Shown: positions 33,612 through 47,514, numbered from the stretch's first letter. The stretch is DNA of 64,000 nt from Lindgomyces ingoldianus (GCF_010093535.1 NW_022985172.1:1126340-1190339); one strand, 5' to 3'. A program made the numbers and translations. The notes: generated by a model from the sequence alone, not told the origin.

Positions 33612-34711
33612 ACGTACTTCATGGGCGAGTTGCTCACACACCTAAGTTGCTTACTTTTGCTAAGACCCTACTAAACTACCCTTCCTACACTAATGCATTC
33701 CCCACAACACTACTTAGACGCGCTAAAAGAATGTTAGATACAGCTTACACTTTAAGCTTTTAAATAAAACATAAAACTCTTAAAGAAAGGTGCTATAGCT
33801 ATGTGTAAAGTCTTATAAAAAATAATAAATAACTATAGCGCTAGACAACCTTTATAAGCTAATTCTACAGCTAAATTATAAAGGCTAGGTAATAAAAAGA
33901 AGCAGGTAATTATTAAGACTATACTTAAGCTATATGCGCAAGAAATTTCCCCTTAGATAGCATTTATAGCTAATATAGCTAATTCTTTACGCGCTAAGCA
34001 TAATCTAGGCTATGTTTACATAAACTAGCCTAGTATGTTTGTAAAGCGTTATTTAAAGCTTAAAGTAAAGTTTTAAGCGCAAGTATAGTTAAAAGATATC
34101 TAGCTAATTATAAACTCTATTTTGCTAAAGTTGTACGTGTTATTATTCTAGATGCTATACTTAGCTTTAATATTCTCTATAAGGCTAAACCTGCCCTAAA
34201 TTACCCTAGGACTCTTATAGAAGGCTTTCTTATAGTTATACTTACGCTTAAATGTTACTTTAAGCTCTAAATAACACTTTACAAACATACTAGGCTAGTT
34301 TATGTAAACATAGCCTAGATTACGCTTAGCGCGCAAAGAATTAGCTATATTAGCTATAAATGCTATCTAAGGGGAAATTCCTTGCGCATATAGCTTAAGT
34401 ATAGTCTTAATAATTACCTGCTTTTTTTTATTACTTAGCCTTTATAATTTAGCTGTAGAATTAGCTTGTAAAGGTTGTCTAGTGCTATAGTTATTTATTA
34501 TCTTTTATAAGACCTTACACATAGCTATAGCACATTTCTTTAAGAGTTTTATGTCTTATTTAAAAGCTTAAAGTGTAAGCTGTATCTAACATTCTTTTAG
34601 CGCGTCTAAGTAGTGTTGTAGGGAATGCATTAGTGTAGGAAGGGTGGTTTAGTAGGGTCTTGGCAAAAGTAAGCGACTTAGGTGTGTGAGCAACTCGCCT
34701 ATAAAGTACGT
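33612..34711. mobile_element. Family A foldback element FB3
   Basis: 1,100 bp, TA at 33610-33611 and 34712-34713. Same arms as FB1, FB2 and FB4, but the asymmetric centre is in the opposite orientation, meaning the element is inserted the other way round. It splits the copia-like element. Confidence 0.88.
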
Positions 34712-34713
34712 TA

Positions 34714-35798
34714 TAAAGATTTAAGTTTATAATTAAAAATAACACTTACTTTAACTATAAAGTTATTATTAATATTATATAAATTAATAATAAAGATATT
34801 CTATATGTTATTAATGTAGATATATTATTTTAGACTGCTACATTTTTAAAATCTATGTCTACATAAAATACCTAGAATGCACTATGCAAATGCTAGATTA
34901 ACACTTATTAAAAACCTCTAAACTACATTATACATAACTTTAGTATAAACTTTACTTTAAAATTTTTTAAGCTTATGTAAAGATTATAAAAGCTACATGT
35001 AAGCAGATGCTTATAGAAGTACATTAAGTAGTTAAAAAAGTTAAGTGTGTACACACACCTTTTTAATAAGTGTTTAACATTTTAAAGACTAAGCTAAATA
35101 ACTATACAGATAATAAGGCTATTCTATAGATAGCAGTTAAGGCTCTAAATAACATAGCTAGCCTACATAGTTTAGTACCTACACTACTAGTCTTTAAAGC
35201 ATACCTAAAAATTAACCTAAACTTTTTACTATTACTAAATATTATTACATAAGTAAGCGCTATGTAAAAAGTAATAAAAATACTTTAAAAAAAACTATGT
35301 AAAAGTAAACATTAATTATATAATTAATACTTATAATAGCTTTATAACATATAAAGTTCTTAACCTTTCTCTTAGCTTAGAGATTATAGCATAGAAAGAG
35401 AAAAAAGGCTAGACTAGCCTATATAAAATTAAAAGTATTAAAGAGAGAGATGTTATTATTAAAAAAGAAAATAGCCTACTAAAGCTCTAATGTACATAGG
35501 TTAAACTATACTATTAAAAAAAAGATAACTTACTTATAATAAATAACTTAGATAAACTAATCTCTATATAAAAAGATCTTTTAAAAAAAAAAAGAAGAAG
35601 ACAGCTTTATAAAAAAGCTATAAAGGCAGAACTAAAGCCTACTATAGACTAAGCTCTTTAAAATAGTAATGCTGCACTAGTGTAAAAAAAAGATATAAAT
35701 ACTAGAAAAAGTAAAAAGTAAAGAAAACTTATATAAAGTCTAAACTAAGTATTCTTAACCTAGAAAAAAAAGATAATTAAGCCTTATCTATTAAGCTT
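34714..35798 (+). pseudogene. Copia-like integrase region, decayed
   Basis: Read through stops on +, about 35120-35540 gives AVKALNNIASLHSLVPTLL…VFKAYLKIN…SAMQKVIKIL…YNSFITYKVLNLSLSLE, which I recognise as the C-terminal integrase region of a widespread fungal Ty1/copia-like polyprotein. Downstream to 35798 is Lys-rich linker-like sequence. It is continuous with 37669 when the family A element is removed. Confidence 0.55.
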
Positions 35799-35800
35799 TA

Positions 35801-37666
35801 ACGTACTTCACGGGCGAGTTGCTTACACACCTGAGTCGCTTACTTTTGCTAAGACCCTACCCTAACAAACTCTATTATAGCCTATAACAACCCGCTCTAG
35901 CACTATATAGTACAGTATAGCCTAGAATATTATTTAGATACTACTTCTACTTCTTACTTACACATTTATGTGTTATGCCTAGTCTAATTACACTATTTAT
36001 AGCGCCTTTAGAAGAGCTTACCTACTTTAGCTTACACCTGCTTCTTTGCCTTCTTCCTATTACTGCGCGCTCTAAACTCCTTTAGAGCTGTTAAGCGTAA
36101 GCTTTTTTAAATTATTAAAGTCTCTTTTGCCTTAATTTACTTTCTTTTATGCAATTTATGTTATGTAGTAGCTTTATTAGCTGCTTAAAGCTTAGTAATT
36201 TTCTATTACACTAACACTAGCTTATATGTAATTATTACTACCTTTTTTAAGACTTTTTTAAACACTTTAACTATAAAAGTTAGTAAACTATTTATATGCT
36301 TTTAAATCTTTATTTTTATAAGCATTAATTATAACTTAAGTTTTAAAGTATTACTTAAAGTTTATAACTGCTAGAGCTTGTTATATATAGTTAGTAGTAG
36401 TAATAAAGTATGTAACTTTATATTAAGGCCTATTATAACTTATTATAAGTTAAAAAGAACTAATTTAGCGCTTTAAAACCTTTTTTAGATATTACTAAAA
36501 GCAATTACAGCATTATAAGCTACTTTAAAGCATAGTAAAAACTTTATTTTTATAATATAAGTAATCTAGTTGCGCATAAGGTTTTTAGCTTAGCACTTAT
36601 ATACTTTCTTTAAAAAAGTAAAATAACCTATATTAAGTAGCTATAAAAAGTGTAATAAGTAAAAAAGTATATAAATAATAATAATTTTATTATCTTTATA
36701 GTATTACTAAAAATAAAGTAAGTTATAGCTTTTATAGCTATTAATAACTAGTAGACAGTAGCTGCTAACAGTACACTTCTTTATATGCGCGTTAAAGTGC
36801 TTTAACTAGTCTAGACTAAGCTAATTAGTAGTTTAGCTGCGCTTAGAGATTATAATAACTTAATTTTAAAGTAGATTTTCCTTTTTATACTAGTTTAAAA
36901 AGTAGTTGCTACCTTAAAAAATAATAAAAAGCAAAATAGCCTACTTTTTAGCATTAATGCCCTAGATAACTATTGTCTACTTTTAGTTACCTAGCTAGAC
37001 TGCTTTTAGCTGTCTTTATCTTTTTAAACTTATAACAACTACTCTAGTAAATATTTAGCCTATTATAAACCTTATTTTATTAAAGTTATATATGTTATTA
37101 TTTTAAATACTATACTTAGCTTTAATATTCTTTATAAAGTTAAACTAGCTTTAAATTACTATAAAAATTTTATAAAAAGCTTTTTTATAGTTATAGTTAT
37201 ACTTAAACTTTACTTTAAGCTTTAAGTAACACTTAATAAACATATTAAGCTAGTTTATGCTAACATAGCCTATATTATGCTTAGTGTATAAAGAATTAGC
37301 TATATTAGCTATAGCTACTAGCTAAAAAGGAAATTCTTGCGCATTTAGCTTAAGTATGTGCTAAATAATTACCTACTTTTTATTATTATTTAGCTTTTAT
37401 AAGTTAGCTATATAATTAGCTTAGAAAAGTTATTTAGTGCATTAGTTACTTATTATTTTTTAAAAGACTTTATAAATAGCTGCAGTGTGTTACTTAAAAA
37501 GTGTTATGTTTTATTTAAAAGCTTAAAGTGTAAGCTACATCTAATATTTCTTTAACACATCTAAGTAGTGTTATTAAGAATGCATTAGTGTAGAAAAGGT
37601 AGTGTAGTAGGGTCTTAGCAAAAGTAAGCAACTTAGGTGTGTAAGCAACTTGCCTGTGAAGTACGT
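35801..37666 (-). mobile_element. Family A DNA transposon, full length, best-preserved transposase C-terminus
   Basis: 1,866 bp, TA at 35799-35800 and 37667-37668. On the minus strand 35960-36001 encodes the zinc knuckle Y(C)-x2-C-x4-H-x4-C (…CN-TRHNT-MCK), preceded by a basic block FRARSNRKKAKKQV at about 36035-36085. Fungal pogo-type transposases often end in such a knuckle. All breaks are C-to-T or G-to-A. It is inserted in the copia-like element. Confidence 0.85.
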
Positions 37667-37668
37667 TA

Positions 37669-39331
37669 TATAAATAGTGTAATTACTATACTTAAAAAAC
37701 TATTTAAAAAATTAAACTGCATAAAGATAGACACTTTAATTACTAATAGCACTTTTAAAGTTATAGTGTATAACTTAATAAAGCATAAAAGTTAGATTTT
37801 TAACTTTTACTTTATATAAAAGTAAAAGGCAAAACAACTTAACTATATAAGAAATTCTGCCTAGTGTTCACTAGCTACTTAGATAAAAAGAAAAAATCTT
37901 TACTTAATTACTAACTATTTAAAGAATAAGCTAAAGACTACTTTTAGCTATAAAAGTAAGCTTAAAAGCTATATATAAAATATATTTTAAACTATGTAAT
38001 ATTATATAAGTATATATTTAATTAATAAATAAGCTTATGCGCACACTATACATAAAGCTACTAAAAAAAATGCACTAGAGCTTTCTACTAAATATAATAC
38101 TCTAGGTTGTACAACTCTTATATAAAGCTACTAAATTAGGACTATATTAGTTTAAAACATACTATAACTACTATAAAAAAAAGCTATGTATGCACATCTT
38201 TTTATATAACCTTTACCTCTTAATTACTAATAAAAAAAGTATATTTTTAGTATTACTAGCTTATAAATAAATAACACTTTAAGCATTATAATAAAAGATT
38301 TTATATAAAGAGAAAAAAAAAACCTATAAAAAGTAAAGTTTTATATAAAAAGTAAAACTATTTTAGTAAAAAAGTAGCTTATTAAGTTTAATAGTAAAAA
38401 AATTAAACTTACACATAATATAGTAGTCTTTACTTAGAAAAAATAAGTAAGCTACTTTTATATAATTAACTTAGAAAATAAAAATGCTATATAATAATAT
38501 ATTAAGTAACATATAAAAAAGGTATACATTATATTTATATATTAACTAAAAGTAGCATTTAACTTATTTATTACTGCATAAACTAAAGACTTTTTATATA
38601 ATAATATTAACATACTTAATATATAAATTTAATAGTAAATAGATAATAGTAAGTGTAGTCTTACTTTTCTACTATTATAGCTTAATAGCGTAAAGCTGTT
38701 TATCTTTATAAATAAATTATTTACTAATAATAAAAACCTTAGCTTATAGCTAAGATTTTTAATTATATTAAGTAATAAGAACTATATAAAGTAAAGTAAC
38801 TACTTTAAAATACTAAGCAACATTATACACTAAAATTCTACTAAGTGTAAAAGAGCAACTAGAAGTGTTCTTACTAGTAAACTATCTAAAATAGTTAGAG
38901 AGTTTAATAATGTAATTACTTTTAGTATAACTTTATAGTAAATTATATAAACACTTAAACTACTACTAATTTTAGTAGTAATTTACATAGATTTAAGGTT
39001 TTTATATAATTACCTTATTAAGCTAGGCACTACTAGTAAAAAGTAACTTATAATTAACTTTATATTACTTTATAAATTATATAAGAAAAGAAAAATTACT
39101 AAAATAAAGTAAATTAATAGTAAAGATAACTTAGTAAATATATATATATATATATAAAACACTAAATTAGGCTTTTTAATTATTAGTTCTAACTAACTGC
39201 TTCTCTGTCTAGATAGAAGCATCTATAGACTAGCTAGATTTTATGCGCAAAAATGGTTTAAACTAACTAAACTAATAATACTTTTATATAAGGTCTATTT
39301 TTTGTTTTTTTATACACACTTATTTTTTTAT
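37669..39331 (+). pseudogene. Copia-like reverse transcriptase/RNase H region, decayed
   Basis: Continues the polyprotein after the inserted A element. The legible end, about 38850-39120, reads TRSVL-type then KIVREFNNVITFSI…LLLILVVIYIDLRFLYNYLIKLGTTS…INSKDNLVN. It resembles copia RNase H (…VVCTDSYSLYECLVKLGTT…INGEDNPAD), with D often turned to N. 38055-38880 is repeated at 26796-27605. It ends where a B-del element is inserted (TA 39332-39333). Confidence 0.55.
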
Positions 39332-40076
39332 TAACGTACCTAACGGGTTGGCCGGCCACGCGGGTTGGCTGGCTACTTTTGCTAAGCCCCTACTAAACTC
39401 TACCTATCTACATAATGCCTTAACAACAACACTAGATTAAATCTTCTAAAGAATGTTAGATATAGCTTACTTTTTAGACTCTTAAATAAGACTTAAAACT
39501 TTCCTTACAACGCGCTGCAGCTATCTATAATGTCTCTCACATAATACTAAGCAATTAACGCGCTAGACAGCCTTTACAAGTAGAATGCTAGCCTAAATTA
39601 AGGAATCTAACTAAGCTTAAAAAAAAGTAGTTATTAAGTATATACTTAAGCTTATTACACACAGATTTTCTTTTAGGCTTATAGCTATAGCTAATATAGC
39701 TAATTCCTTACCTGCAGAGCGTAATCTAGGCTAGGTTAGCTTAAACTAGACTAGTATATAAGTTAAGCACTGCTCTAAGTTTATAATAAAGTTTAATTAT
39801 AAGTATAATTATAAAAGAGCGCTTTATAAAGATCTAGAGGTTATCTAGAGCTAGTTTTACTTAGTAGCTAATATAAAAGCTAAGTACAGTATCTAGAATA
39901 AAAATAAGTATAACTTTAATAAGTTAAGCTTTATAATAAGCTAGATATTAACTAGAGTAGTTATTATAGCTTTAAAGAGATAAAAACAGCTAAAGGTAAT
40001 ATAGCAAGGTAATAAAAAGTAAATAATAGTTATCTAAAGCATTAATATAATAAAGTAGGCTATAAGATTATAAAGC

Positions 40077-40394
40077 TGTCACGGTATCCTCCCTAGATCC
40101 CAGACATAACTGTATTAGACGCGTACTAGAGTATTATTAGTGCACGTCTAACACAAACACAATACAACACAGACATAAACTTAAGCACAAACTACTTTAA
40201 CACTAACTAAACCTAGAACAGGCTTAATTTATACCTAAAGCGCTTAGACTTTTAAGCTAAGTATTTAATTACTAATTTCTTTTTAAACTTTTCTATTTCT
40301 TACATAACATCTTATACCTACTATAATACCTTATGTAGTAATTAAACTAGACCTCTGTAAAGCTCTATAACCTTACTTGTGCATAATTATAACA
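40077..40394 (+). repeat. 5' LTR of gypsy G1 copy 2
   Basis: 318 bp; internal inverted repeat 40116-40150 (TAGACGCGTACTA against TAGTGCACGTCTA). The inner end has decayed to ATAATTATAACA. Confidence 0.9.
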
Positions 40395-43300
40395 TTATGT
40401 TGTGTTAAAACTTTAGCTAAGAATAGCCTCTAAATCTAATTTAATAAGCTTAGTACTTATATAACTTTAAGCTATTAAAGTAAGCTAAAAAGCTTTTTAA
40501 AAAGCGCTTACTTTATAAAAAAGCTACTATGTTATAAGCTTTAAAGCTTTTTAAAAAGACTTTAAAAAATAGCTTTATGTTATTAAGTAGTCTATTTTTA
40601 CCTTAACTTCTGTTATAGTAGTAGGAACTAAGAACTTACTAGCCTTAAAGCTTACTTAAAAGTCTAGAGATAGCTTAACTTTCTTCTACCTAACGCTGCC
40701 TATAACTTATAACTTTTCTAACTTAGTAATAAAATCTAACTAACTCTCTAATCCCTTACTGTTTAATAAAAAATAAAAAAACCTACCTTCTTTTTTACAC
40801 AAGCTCTAATATAAACTTAAAAAAAATATAGACTAATTCCTCTTTAAATACTTCTAGTTACTATATGCCTACTATTAACTTAACTATAATATAATAGCCT
40901 TAATTAACTTACTAATAGATAAAGATATTATTAACTTAGATTAATTTATAGCGTTTTTATAAGTAACTTATAAAGACTTAAATAAAAAGTTAACAGCCTT
41001 AAGTTACTTAAACACTTTATAATAAGAAAGAAAAAGCTTTACTTTACACTTTACTAAGTTTTGCTAACTTACATCTAATATAGGCCTAAATAAGATAAGT
41101 TTAATTATAGCCTTATATAACTCCCTCTTAACTAAACTGTAACGCGCTATAGTAAGAGAACCCCTCCTAAACAACCTTAACATGTATGCAAACCTAATTG
41201 CTACCTATAATAATAACATAAGGTTCCTCCCTATATAAGCCCTAATACGCCCCTAAACTAGCGCAGTTGTAAATAAGAACTCTAATATAATAAAAATTAA
41301 TTTAAATTATGCTCTAGTTAGTTCTAGAAAGTATAAAGATTATAAAAAAAAAAGTTAATACTTTAAGTGTAGTAAGTATAGTTATATTTTTTAAAACTGC
41401 TTTATTCTCTTTTTTTAAGTCTACATAAGTAGTGCTGCTAGCACTTATTAAAGATTCTTACTATTTTAATTTTATTTTTATAAGGGCTTTAACTTATATT
41501 TAAGCCCTAATCCTTTTTACTACTTTTAACATAGCTGCAGCTATAGTAGTAAAAGCCTGTAAAAAGGCTTGTTTTAGGGCTAAGTTGCCTTTTAGAACTA
41601 ATTTAACACTAAATCTTTGCTAACTTATAAGCTAAGTCCCCTACTAATAACTAAAAGTACTAAGTTAATATTCTTATATATTTATAATAAAGAACTATAT
41701 TAGCTTTAATATAAGCTTTTATTAACTTAAAAGCAAACAGTATAAGTTATATTAATAAAGAACTAGCACATAAACTAAATCTTTAATTAACACTACTTAC
41801 TTAAATAATTTACCTAACTAGATTTAATAAAAAATAACTTAAAAGAGGTTTTATCTTCTGTACTATAACTGTTACAATTACCTACTAACACTATAAAAAG
41901 TAGATTAAGCTTTATGTAATAAACATAGAACATTATAACTTAATTCTAAAATAACTATAGCTGTATTAGCATAAGGTTGCTTTTAATTACTAAGAGTAAG
42001 TTTTAAACTTTAACTTTTCTTAATGCTAAGATGTATGCTTACACTTACACCTAAACAACACCTAAATAGCACTTAATATAAAAGGTCTTTAAACCTACTT
42101 TTTAATAACTTAGAGAAAAACTACCTAAGTAAAGCTAATAAGCTAGGCCTTTTACTAAAATAAGCTATGTAAAATAATTTAATAACTACTTAAACCTAAA
42201 AAAAAGAAAGCTTTTAAAGAACCTTTACTTACTTAATTTAGACATAAACTAGGACTTAAACAGCAAATAGACATCTGCTACATAGAACCTGCCCTATTTA
42301 TAACCCTAGCTTAATAACTAGATTATAAAATCTATGCAGTTATAATTTCTAATATAGACTAAGCTTTAGCTCTCTAAAAACACACTAACTTAAAAATAAT
42401 AGTCCTTTAAGACTACTATAACCTATTATATGTTTTTTTTAAGATAAGTTTAATAAGCTTTTAATATAATATCTATATAATTACTAAATAACTTTTAAGC
42501 CTAGCAAACAACTTAGTTATAGGCTACTATATAGGATGTTACTAAACAAATTAAAAGTGCTTTAAAAATACCTTAATAAGAACCTAAAAAAAGGGTTTAT
42601 TTAAGCTAGCTTCTTACTAGTAGTGTTACTTATACTATTTATAAAGAAACTTAAAGGTAGGCTTTAATTCTATATTAACTACTAAGGACTAAACACTATT
42701 ACTATTAAAAACTAATACTTAATTCTTTTTTTATAGGAAACCTTAAGCTAACTAAGTAAAGTAAAGTATTTTATAAAGTTAGATATTATTACTGCCTTTA
42801 ATAAGCTAAAAATAGTAAAGGGTAATAAGTAGCTAATAGTGTTTTAGACTTAATACAGACTATTTAAGTACCTAGTAATACCCTTTAGCTTAGCTAACGC
42901 GCCTAGTACTTTTTAACATTTTATAAATAACTTACTCTAACCCTACCTAGACGTGTTCTGCACTATGTATATTAATAATATTCTAATTTATAGTAATAGC
43001 CTTTTAGAGTATAAATAGCATGTACACCTAGTGCTAAAAGCTATAGAAGAAGTAGGTCTGCAACTTAACATAGATAAATGTAAGTTCTACTAATTAAAGG
43101 TTACATATTTAGGATATGTAATCTTTATAGATAGCATTTAAATAGACCCTATTAAGGTTTAGACTGTGCTAGATTAGTAATACCTAAAGAATATAAAGAA
43201 TATTTAAGCCTTTATAAAATTTACTAACTTTTACTAATAATTTATTAATAACTTTTTACAGCTAGTAAGCCCTATAATTACACTTACTAAGAAAAGGGTT

Positions 43301-45422
43301 TAATTTAACTTTAACTTAAATTACTAATAGTTCTTTAACTAGCTAAAGAAAGCCTTTACTAAAGCTCTAATACTCTACTACTTTAACTTTAAACTACTAA
43401 TACTTATAGAAGCTAATGCCTTAGACTATGTAGTAGCAGGAGTTCTTTTCTAGACTAAGCTAGATAGGACTATTAGGCCTATTATATACTTTTTAAAAAG
43501 AATAAGTCTTCTAGAAGGTAATTATAAGATTTATAATAAGAAATTACTTACTATAGTACACTGCTTTAAACAATAGCAACCTAAACTAGAAGGTGCAGCG
43601 CATCTAATACAGGTCCTATCTAACTATAAAAACTTATAGTACTTTATAACTATAAAATAACTTAGCTACTAATAAGCCTATTAGTTTAAATACTTATTTT
43701 ATTTTAATTTTAAAATTACTTATTATTCTAGTTAAGACAGAGGGAAACTAGATGCCTTTATAAAGTAATTCTAAAACATTCTTACTTAAAAAGAAGTATA
43801 AAAGGCTTAATACTAAACTTTACTTTAACTTAAGCTATTTTTAGACCTTAACCTAAATAAAATAAATTAGATAATTAATTAAATTATTACTAATAAGTAT
43901 TTAAATAATAAATTTATTTAAGAAACTTTAGACTTACTTTAAAACAGCGCTAGTTAGTTAAAGAAAGTAACACTAGCTAACTATAAAAACTAAAATAGTA
44001 AGCTATATTACTATAACTAACTTATAATTTTTAATTCTAATAAACTAAAAATTAAACTACTTTAAATTATACATAACTTGCCTGTTAGAGAACACTTAGG
44101 CAGAGGAAAGACTCTTAACCTACTACAGAGAGAGTACTACTAGCCCTGCATGTTCTATACTGTACGCTAATATGTATTATGTTGCTATACTTACTATAAA
44201 GTAAAGGCTTTTTAAAAAAGGTATAATAGCCTACTTAAACTACTTCTAATCTTTAAATAAGCTTAAAAAGATATATTAATTAATTTTATTATAGACCTAC
44301 TTCTATCTAAAGAGTATATAAATATTATAGTAGTTATTAATTACTTAACTAAGTATTAACACTTAATACTATATTTCTCTATAACTGCCTCTAATATAGC
44401 CTAGTTATTCTACTAATATGTATAAGTTTACTATAGCCTGCCTAACATAATTATATTAAACAGAGGTACACAGTTTGTCTTAGCCTTTTAAGACAAACTC
44501 TATAAATAGCTCTAAATTGTCTTTTATTTATCTATAGCTTTTTACCTAGAGACTAACAGCTAGACTAAGAACATAAACACTATAATAGAATAAGTCTTAT
44601 AAGTGTACATAAACTACTAGTAAAATAACTAGGTAAAATAGTTAGCTATAGCATAGTTTAAAGCTAATAATATAACATCTAAATTAACATAAGTATCTCT
44701 GTTCTTAGCAAACTATAAATACTACCCCTAAATAAAATTTAAACTACTTATAAATACTCTCTAACTAACTTATTAATCTATATAAGTAATAGATGTAAAT
44801 AGACTTATTAACAAAATTTAAAACATATTTAAATATGTTTATAAAAAGCTTATATAAGCTTAAGCTTTTTAATAAGAGTATGTAAACTAATTCTAAACTC
44901 TTACCCTTGCGTATGCAGCTAGCAAGAAGGTCTAGCTAGACACTAGAAATATTTAAATAAACTAATAATTAAAGAAACTTAATTAAAAGAACTTTAGCTT
45001 CTTTACAGTAGCTTATATAGTCTTATTATACGCTTACTAATTAATTCTACCTAATAGCATAAAAATACACCCTGTGTTCTATATATTATTGCTGCGCTAA
45101 GTAGCCTCTAAATCTAACTATCTACTTAGACAGCTAAACTTACTACCTAAACCTATTATTATAAACAATAAACTAGAATATGTTATAAAAGACATTAAAT
45201 AGATTTAGTTTAATAAGAAAAAATATATCTATAAATACTTTATAAAATAGACTAGATACAACAAACTGTTGTAAGAACCTACAGAAGCCCTATAAAAGAA
45301 CTCTATAGTAACCTAATTCTACGCCTAATACCTATCTAAACTAAACTTGTACCCTAATAAAGATAACTTAATACTAAAACTACTAATGTAAAGAATTCCC
45401 TTCTTAATAAGAGGGGGGGTAC

Positions 45423-45740
45423 TGTTACAGTATCCTCCCTAGATTCTAGACATAACTATATTAGACGTGTACTAGAGTATTATTAGTGCACATCTAACAT
45501 AAACATAACACAACATAGACATAAACTTAAGCATAAACTGCCTTAACACTAACTAAACTTAAAATAGGCTTAATTTATACCTAAAGTGCTTAGACTTTTA
45601 AGCTAAGTATTTAATTACTAATTTTCTTTTAAACCTTTCTGTTCCTCACACAACGTCTTATACCTACTATAATACCTCACGTAGTAATTGAACTAGACCT
45701 CCGTGAAGCTCTATAACCTTACTTGTGCACAATCGTGACA
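45423..45740 (+). repeat. 3' LTR of gypsy G1 copy 2
   Basis: 318 bp, starting TGTTACAGTATCC and ending CAATCGTGACA; internal inverted repeat at 45462-45496. Differences from the 5' LTR that I inspected are transitions. Confidence 0.9.
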
Positions 45741-46135
45741 AAAGCTTTAAGCAGCAAATAAGGCTACTACATAACATAGATTATATAAAAAGAAGCATAT
45801 TTAAGTAAAAAAGACCTTAATAGTTAAAAATAAAGCTTATTTAACTGCTTTAAAGAAGTTTAGAGCGTGTAGTAATAAAAAGAAGCTAAAGACGCAAGTG
45901 CGCGCTAAAAAAGGTAAGCTAAGTTAAAGGCAATATAAGTAGTGCAATTAGACTAGGCATAACTTGCGTATATATAAGTAAGTAGTAAAAGTAGACTCTA
46001 AATAATATCTTATGTTATATTACTTTATATAGGGCTAAAGTGGGCTGTTTTGCGAGAGAATAGAGTGGTTTTAGTAGGGGCTTGGCAAAAGTGGCCAGCC
46101 AACCCGTGTGGCCGGCCAACCCGTTAGGTACGTTA

Positions 46136-46910
46136 TAAGATTAAAAAAAAGATATGTAAAAAAAAATAGTTTCTTTATCTAGTATATAAGAAAAGAAAAG
46201 CTACTAGCTCCCCCCTCTAGAACACACTACCTCTTATATGTAGTAGTTATAATGCAGACTACAGCTCTACTATATGCATAAAGTGTAGGCATTAGCCTAG
46301 AAGTTAGCTAGTATATAACACTTAATAAAAAAAAGGCACTAGTAGTAGTACTATAATAATAAGTATATAAAGTTACTAAGACTTAACTATAACTTTAGAC
46401 TAAAACTATATAAAAGTACTTTTTATAATGTATAACTTTTGCTGCTTATAGCTGCAGATTAGTGCTAGTAAGTAAAATAATATTAATATTATAAAATAGT
46501 AAAGCTGCTATATGCTACTTTTTAACTTATTTATAATTAGCATTTTATATAAAAAAGAAGTAGAAAAGCTAAAAAATTTATATATTTATACTAAAACACT
46601 AAATAAACTACTAATTAGTAGTAAAACTAGTTAAAAAAGTAACACAAATGCGCTCTAGGCTGCTAGACTACATAAAGACGTTAAAGACGCCTGCACTAAC
46701 AGCGCTAGAGGTAGAGAAGGAAGGCTAGAAAGACATCTGTGTGTGTGTCTATATGTGTGTGTAGGCAGAAGTATCTATTACTATTAGCACTATATAAAAA
46801 GAGAAAAGAGCTAGGGAATTATACAGTAAGGCTTAAAAAGTAAAAGATAAAAAAAAAAAGTAAAAAAAAAGACCTTATTATATACACCTTCTTACACACT
46901 TGCTTATATA
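46136..46910. other. AT-rich decayed sequence, nothing identified
   Basis: Lies between the B-del element and the TRIM. It would be the 3' end of the copia-like element if 47515 is its 3' LTR, but no domain is legible. It contains a short GT-rich run near 46738-46762 and a patch of normal-looking sequence (46640-46740). Confidence 0.35.
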
Positions 46911-46915
46911 AAGAT

Positions 46916-47342
46916 TGTCGCGTACAGCTATCCGTCTACATATATCCTTCTGCTGTGCTAGCTGGGAGGTTAACCTTTTAGTAAACACAACAGTTATAAG
47001 CCTAGTTTACAGCGTAGTGTAGATAGTTAGCGCACAAAAATTTTCGCATCCCTGCTCTCCCTACTCTACTAGTAGGATTGTATTATCTCTAAGCACTGCG
47101 TGTTTAATTCCTACGCTTAGCAAAGAGCATTTAGGCAGTGCGTTTATTATAAAGGCTACCTTACTAGATCTGTCTCTAAGTTCTGTTGCTTAGGCTAGGG
47201 AGAGTGTGTTAAGGTTGTTTTACTATGTTTTACCTCTTTTGTTCTACAGTTTAAGCTAGGGGGTGTGTCGCGTACAGCTATCTGTCTACATATATCCTTC
47301 TGCTGTGCTAGCTAGGAGGTTAACCTTTTAGCAAACGCAACA
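46916..47342 (+). mobile_element. TRIM-like miniature LTR retrotransposon (427 bp)
   Basis: Two 77-bp direct repeats (46916-46992, 47266-47342), each starting TGTCGCGTACAGC and ending AACA, enclose 273 bp with no coding capacity. A perfect 5-bp duplication AAGAT flanks the whole (46911-46915, 47343-47347). A purine run CTAGGGGGTG precedes the second repeat, the expected polypurine tract, placing the element on +. The repeats differ at only a few positions. The size and layout are those of a terminal-repeat retrotransposon in miniature, mobilised by a full-length relative elsewhere. Confidence 0.82.
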
Positions 47343-47514
47343 AAGATTTTACACTATTTTAGCATAAAACTCTGTATAAAATAGCTTATATACTACTAAA
47401 GTACTTATAAAGTAAGTGTATAAAAGTTAGATAATAATAGCTTAAAATACTTTATACTATTTATAAAGCTATTTATATAGTGTAACTAGCTTATCTTAAT
47501 ATATAGTATTACTA

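Larger units (their letters stand above)
40077..45740 (+). mobile_element. Gypsy-type LTR retrotransposon G1, copy 2 (decayed)
   Basis: 5,664 bp, TGTCACG...CGTGACA, perfect AAAGC duplication (40072-40076, 45741-45745). The LTRs are 318 bp. The polypurine tract AAGAGGGGGGG lies directly before the 3' LTR (45413-45419 is the G7 run), so the element runs on +. RT active site YIDDILIYS appears as YINNILIYS at 42968-42994. Integrase appears as REHLGRGKT…REYY-PCMFY (44088-44205, zinc region) and DRGTQFV as NRGTQFV (44458-44478). No frame is intact. Confidence 0.92.
39334..46133 (+). mobile_element. Family B internal-deletion derivative (B-del), split by gypsy G1 copy 2
   Basis: Removing 40077-45740 and one AAAGC restores 1,131 bp, the same size as the copy at 13668-14798. 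TA at 39332-39333 and 46134-46135. The terminal repeats are well kept (GGTTGGCCGGCCAC). Confidence 0.87.

Noticed and set aside
28681..34711. Regularly spaced repeats as a CRISPR-like or satellite array
   Set aside because: The repeats are 1.1-kb transposons with TA duplications at irregular spacing; this is a eukaryotic locus.
34560..34745. 61-codon minus-strand frame (and the similar 31455-31652)
   Set aside because: They lie in family A foldback or transposon termini and are not conserved among the copies.
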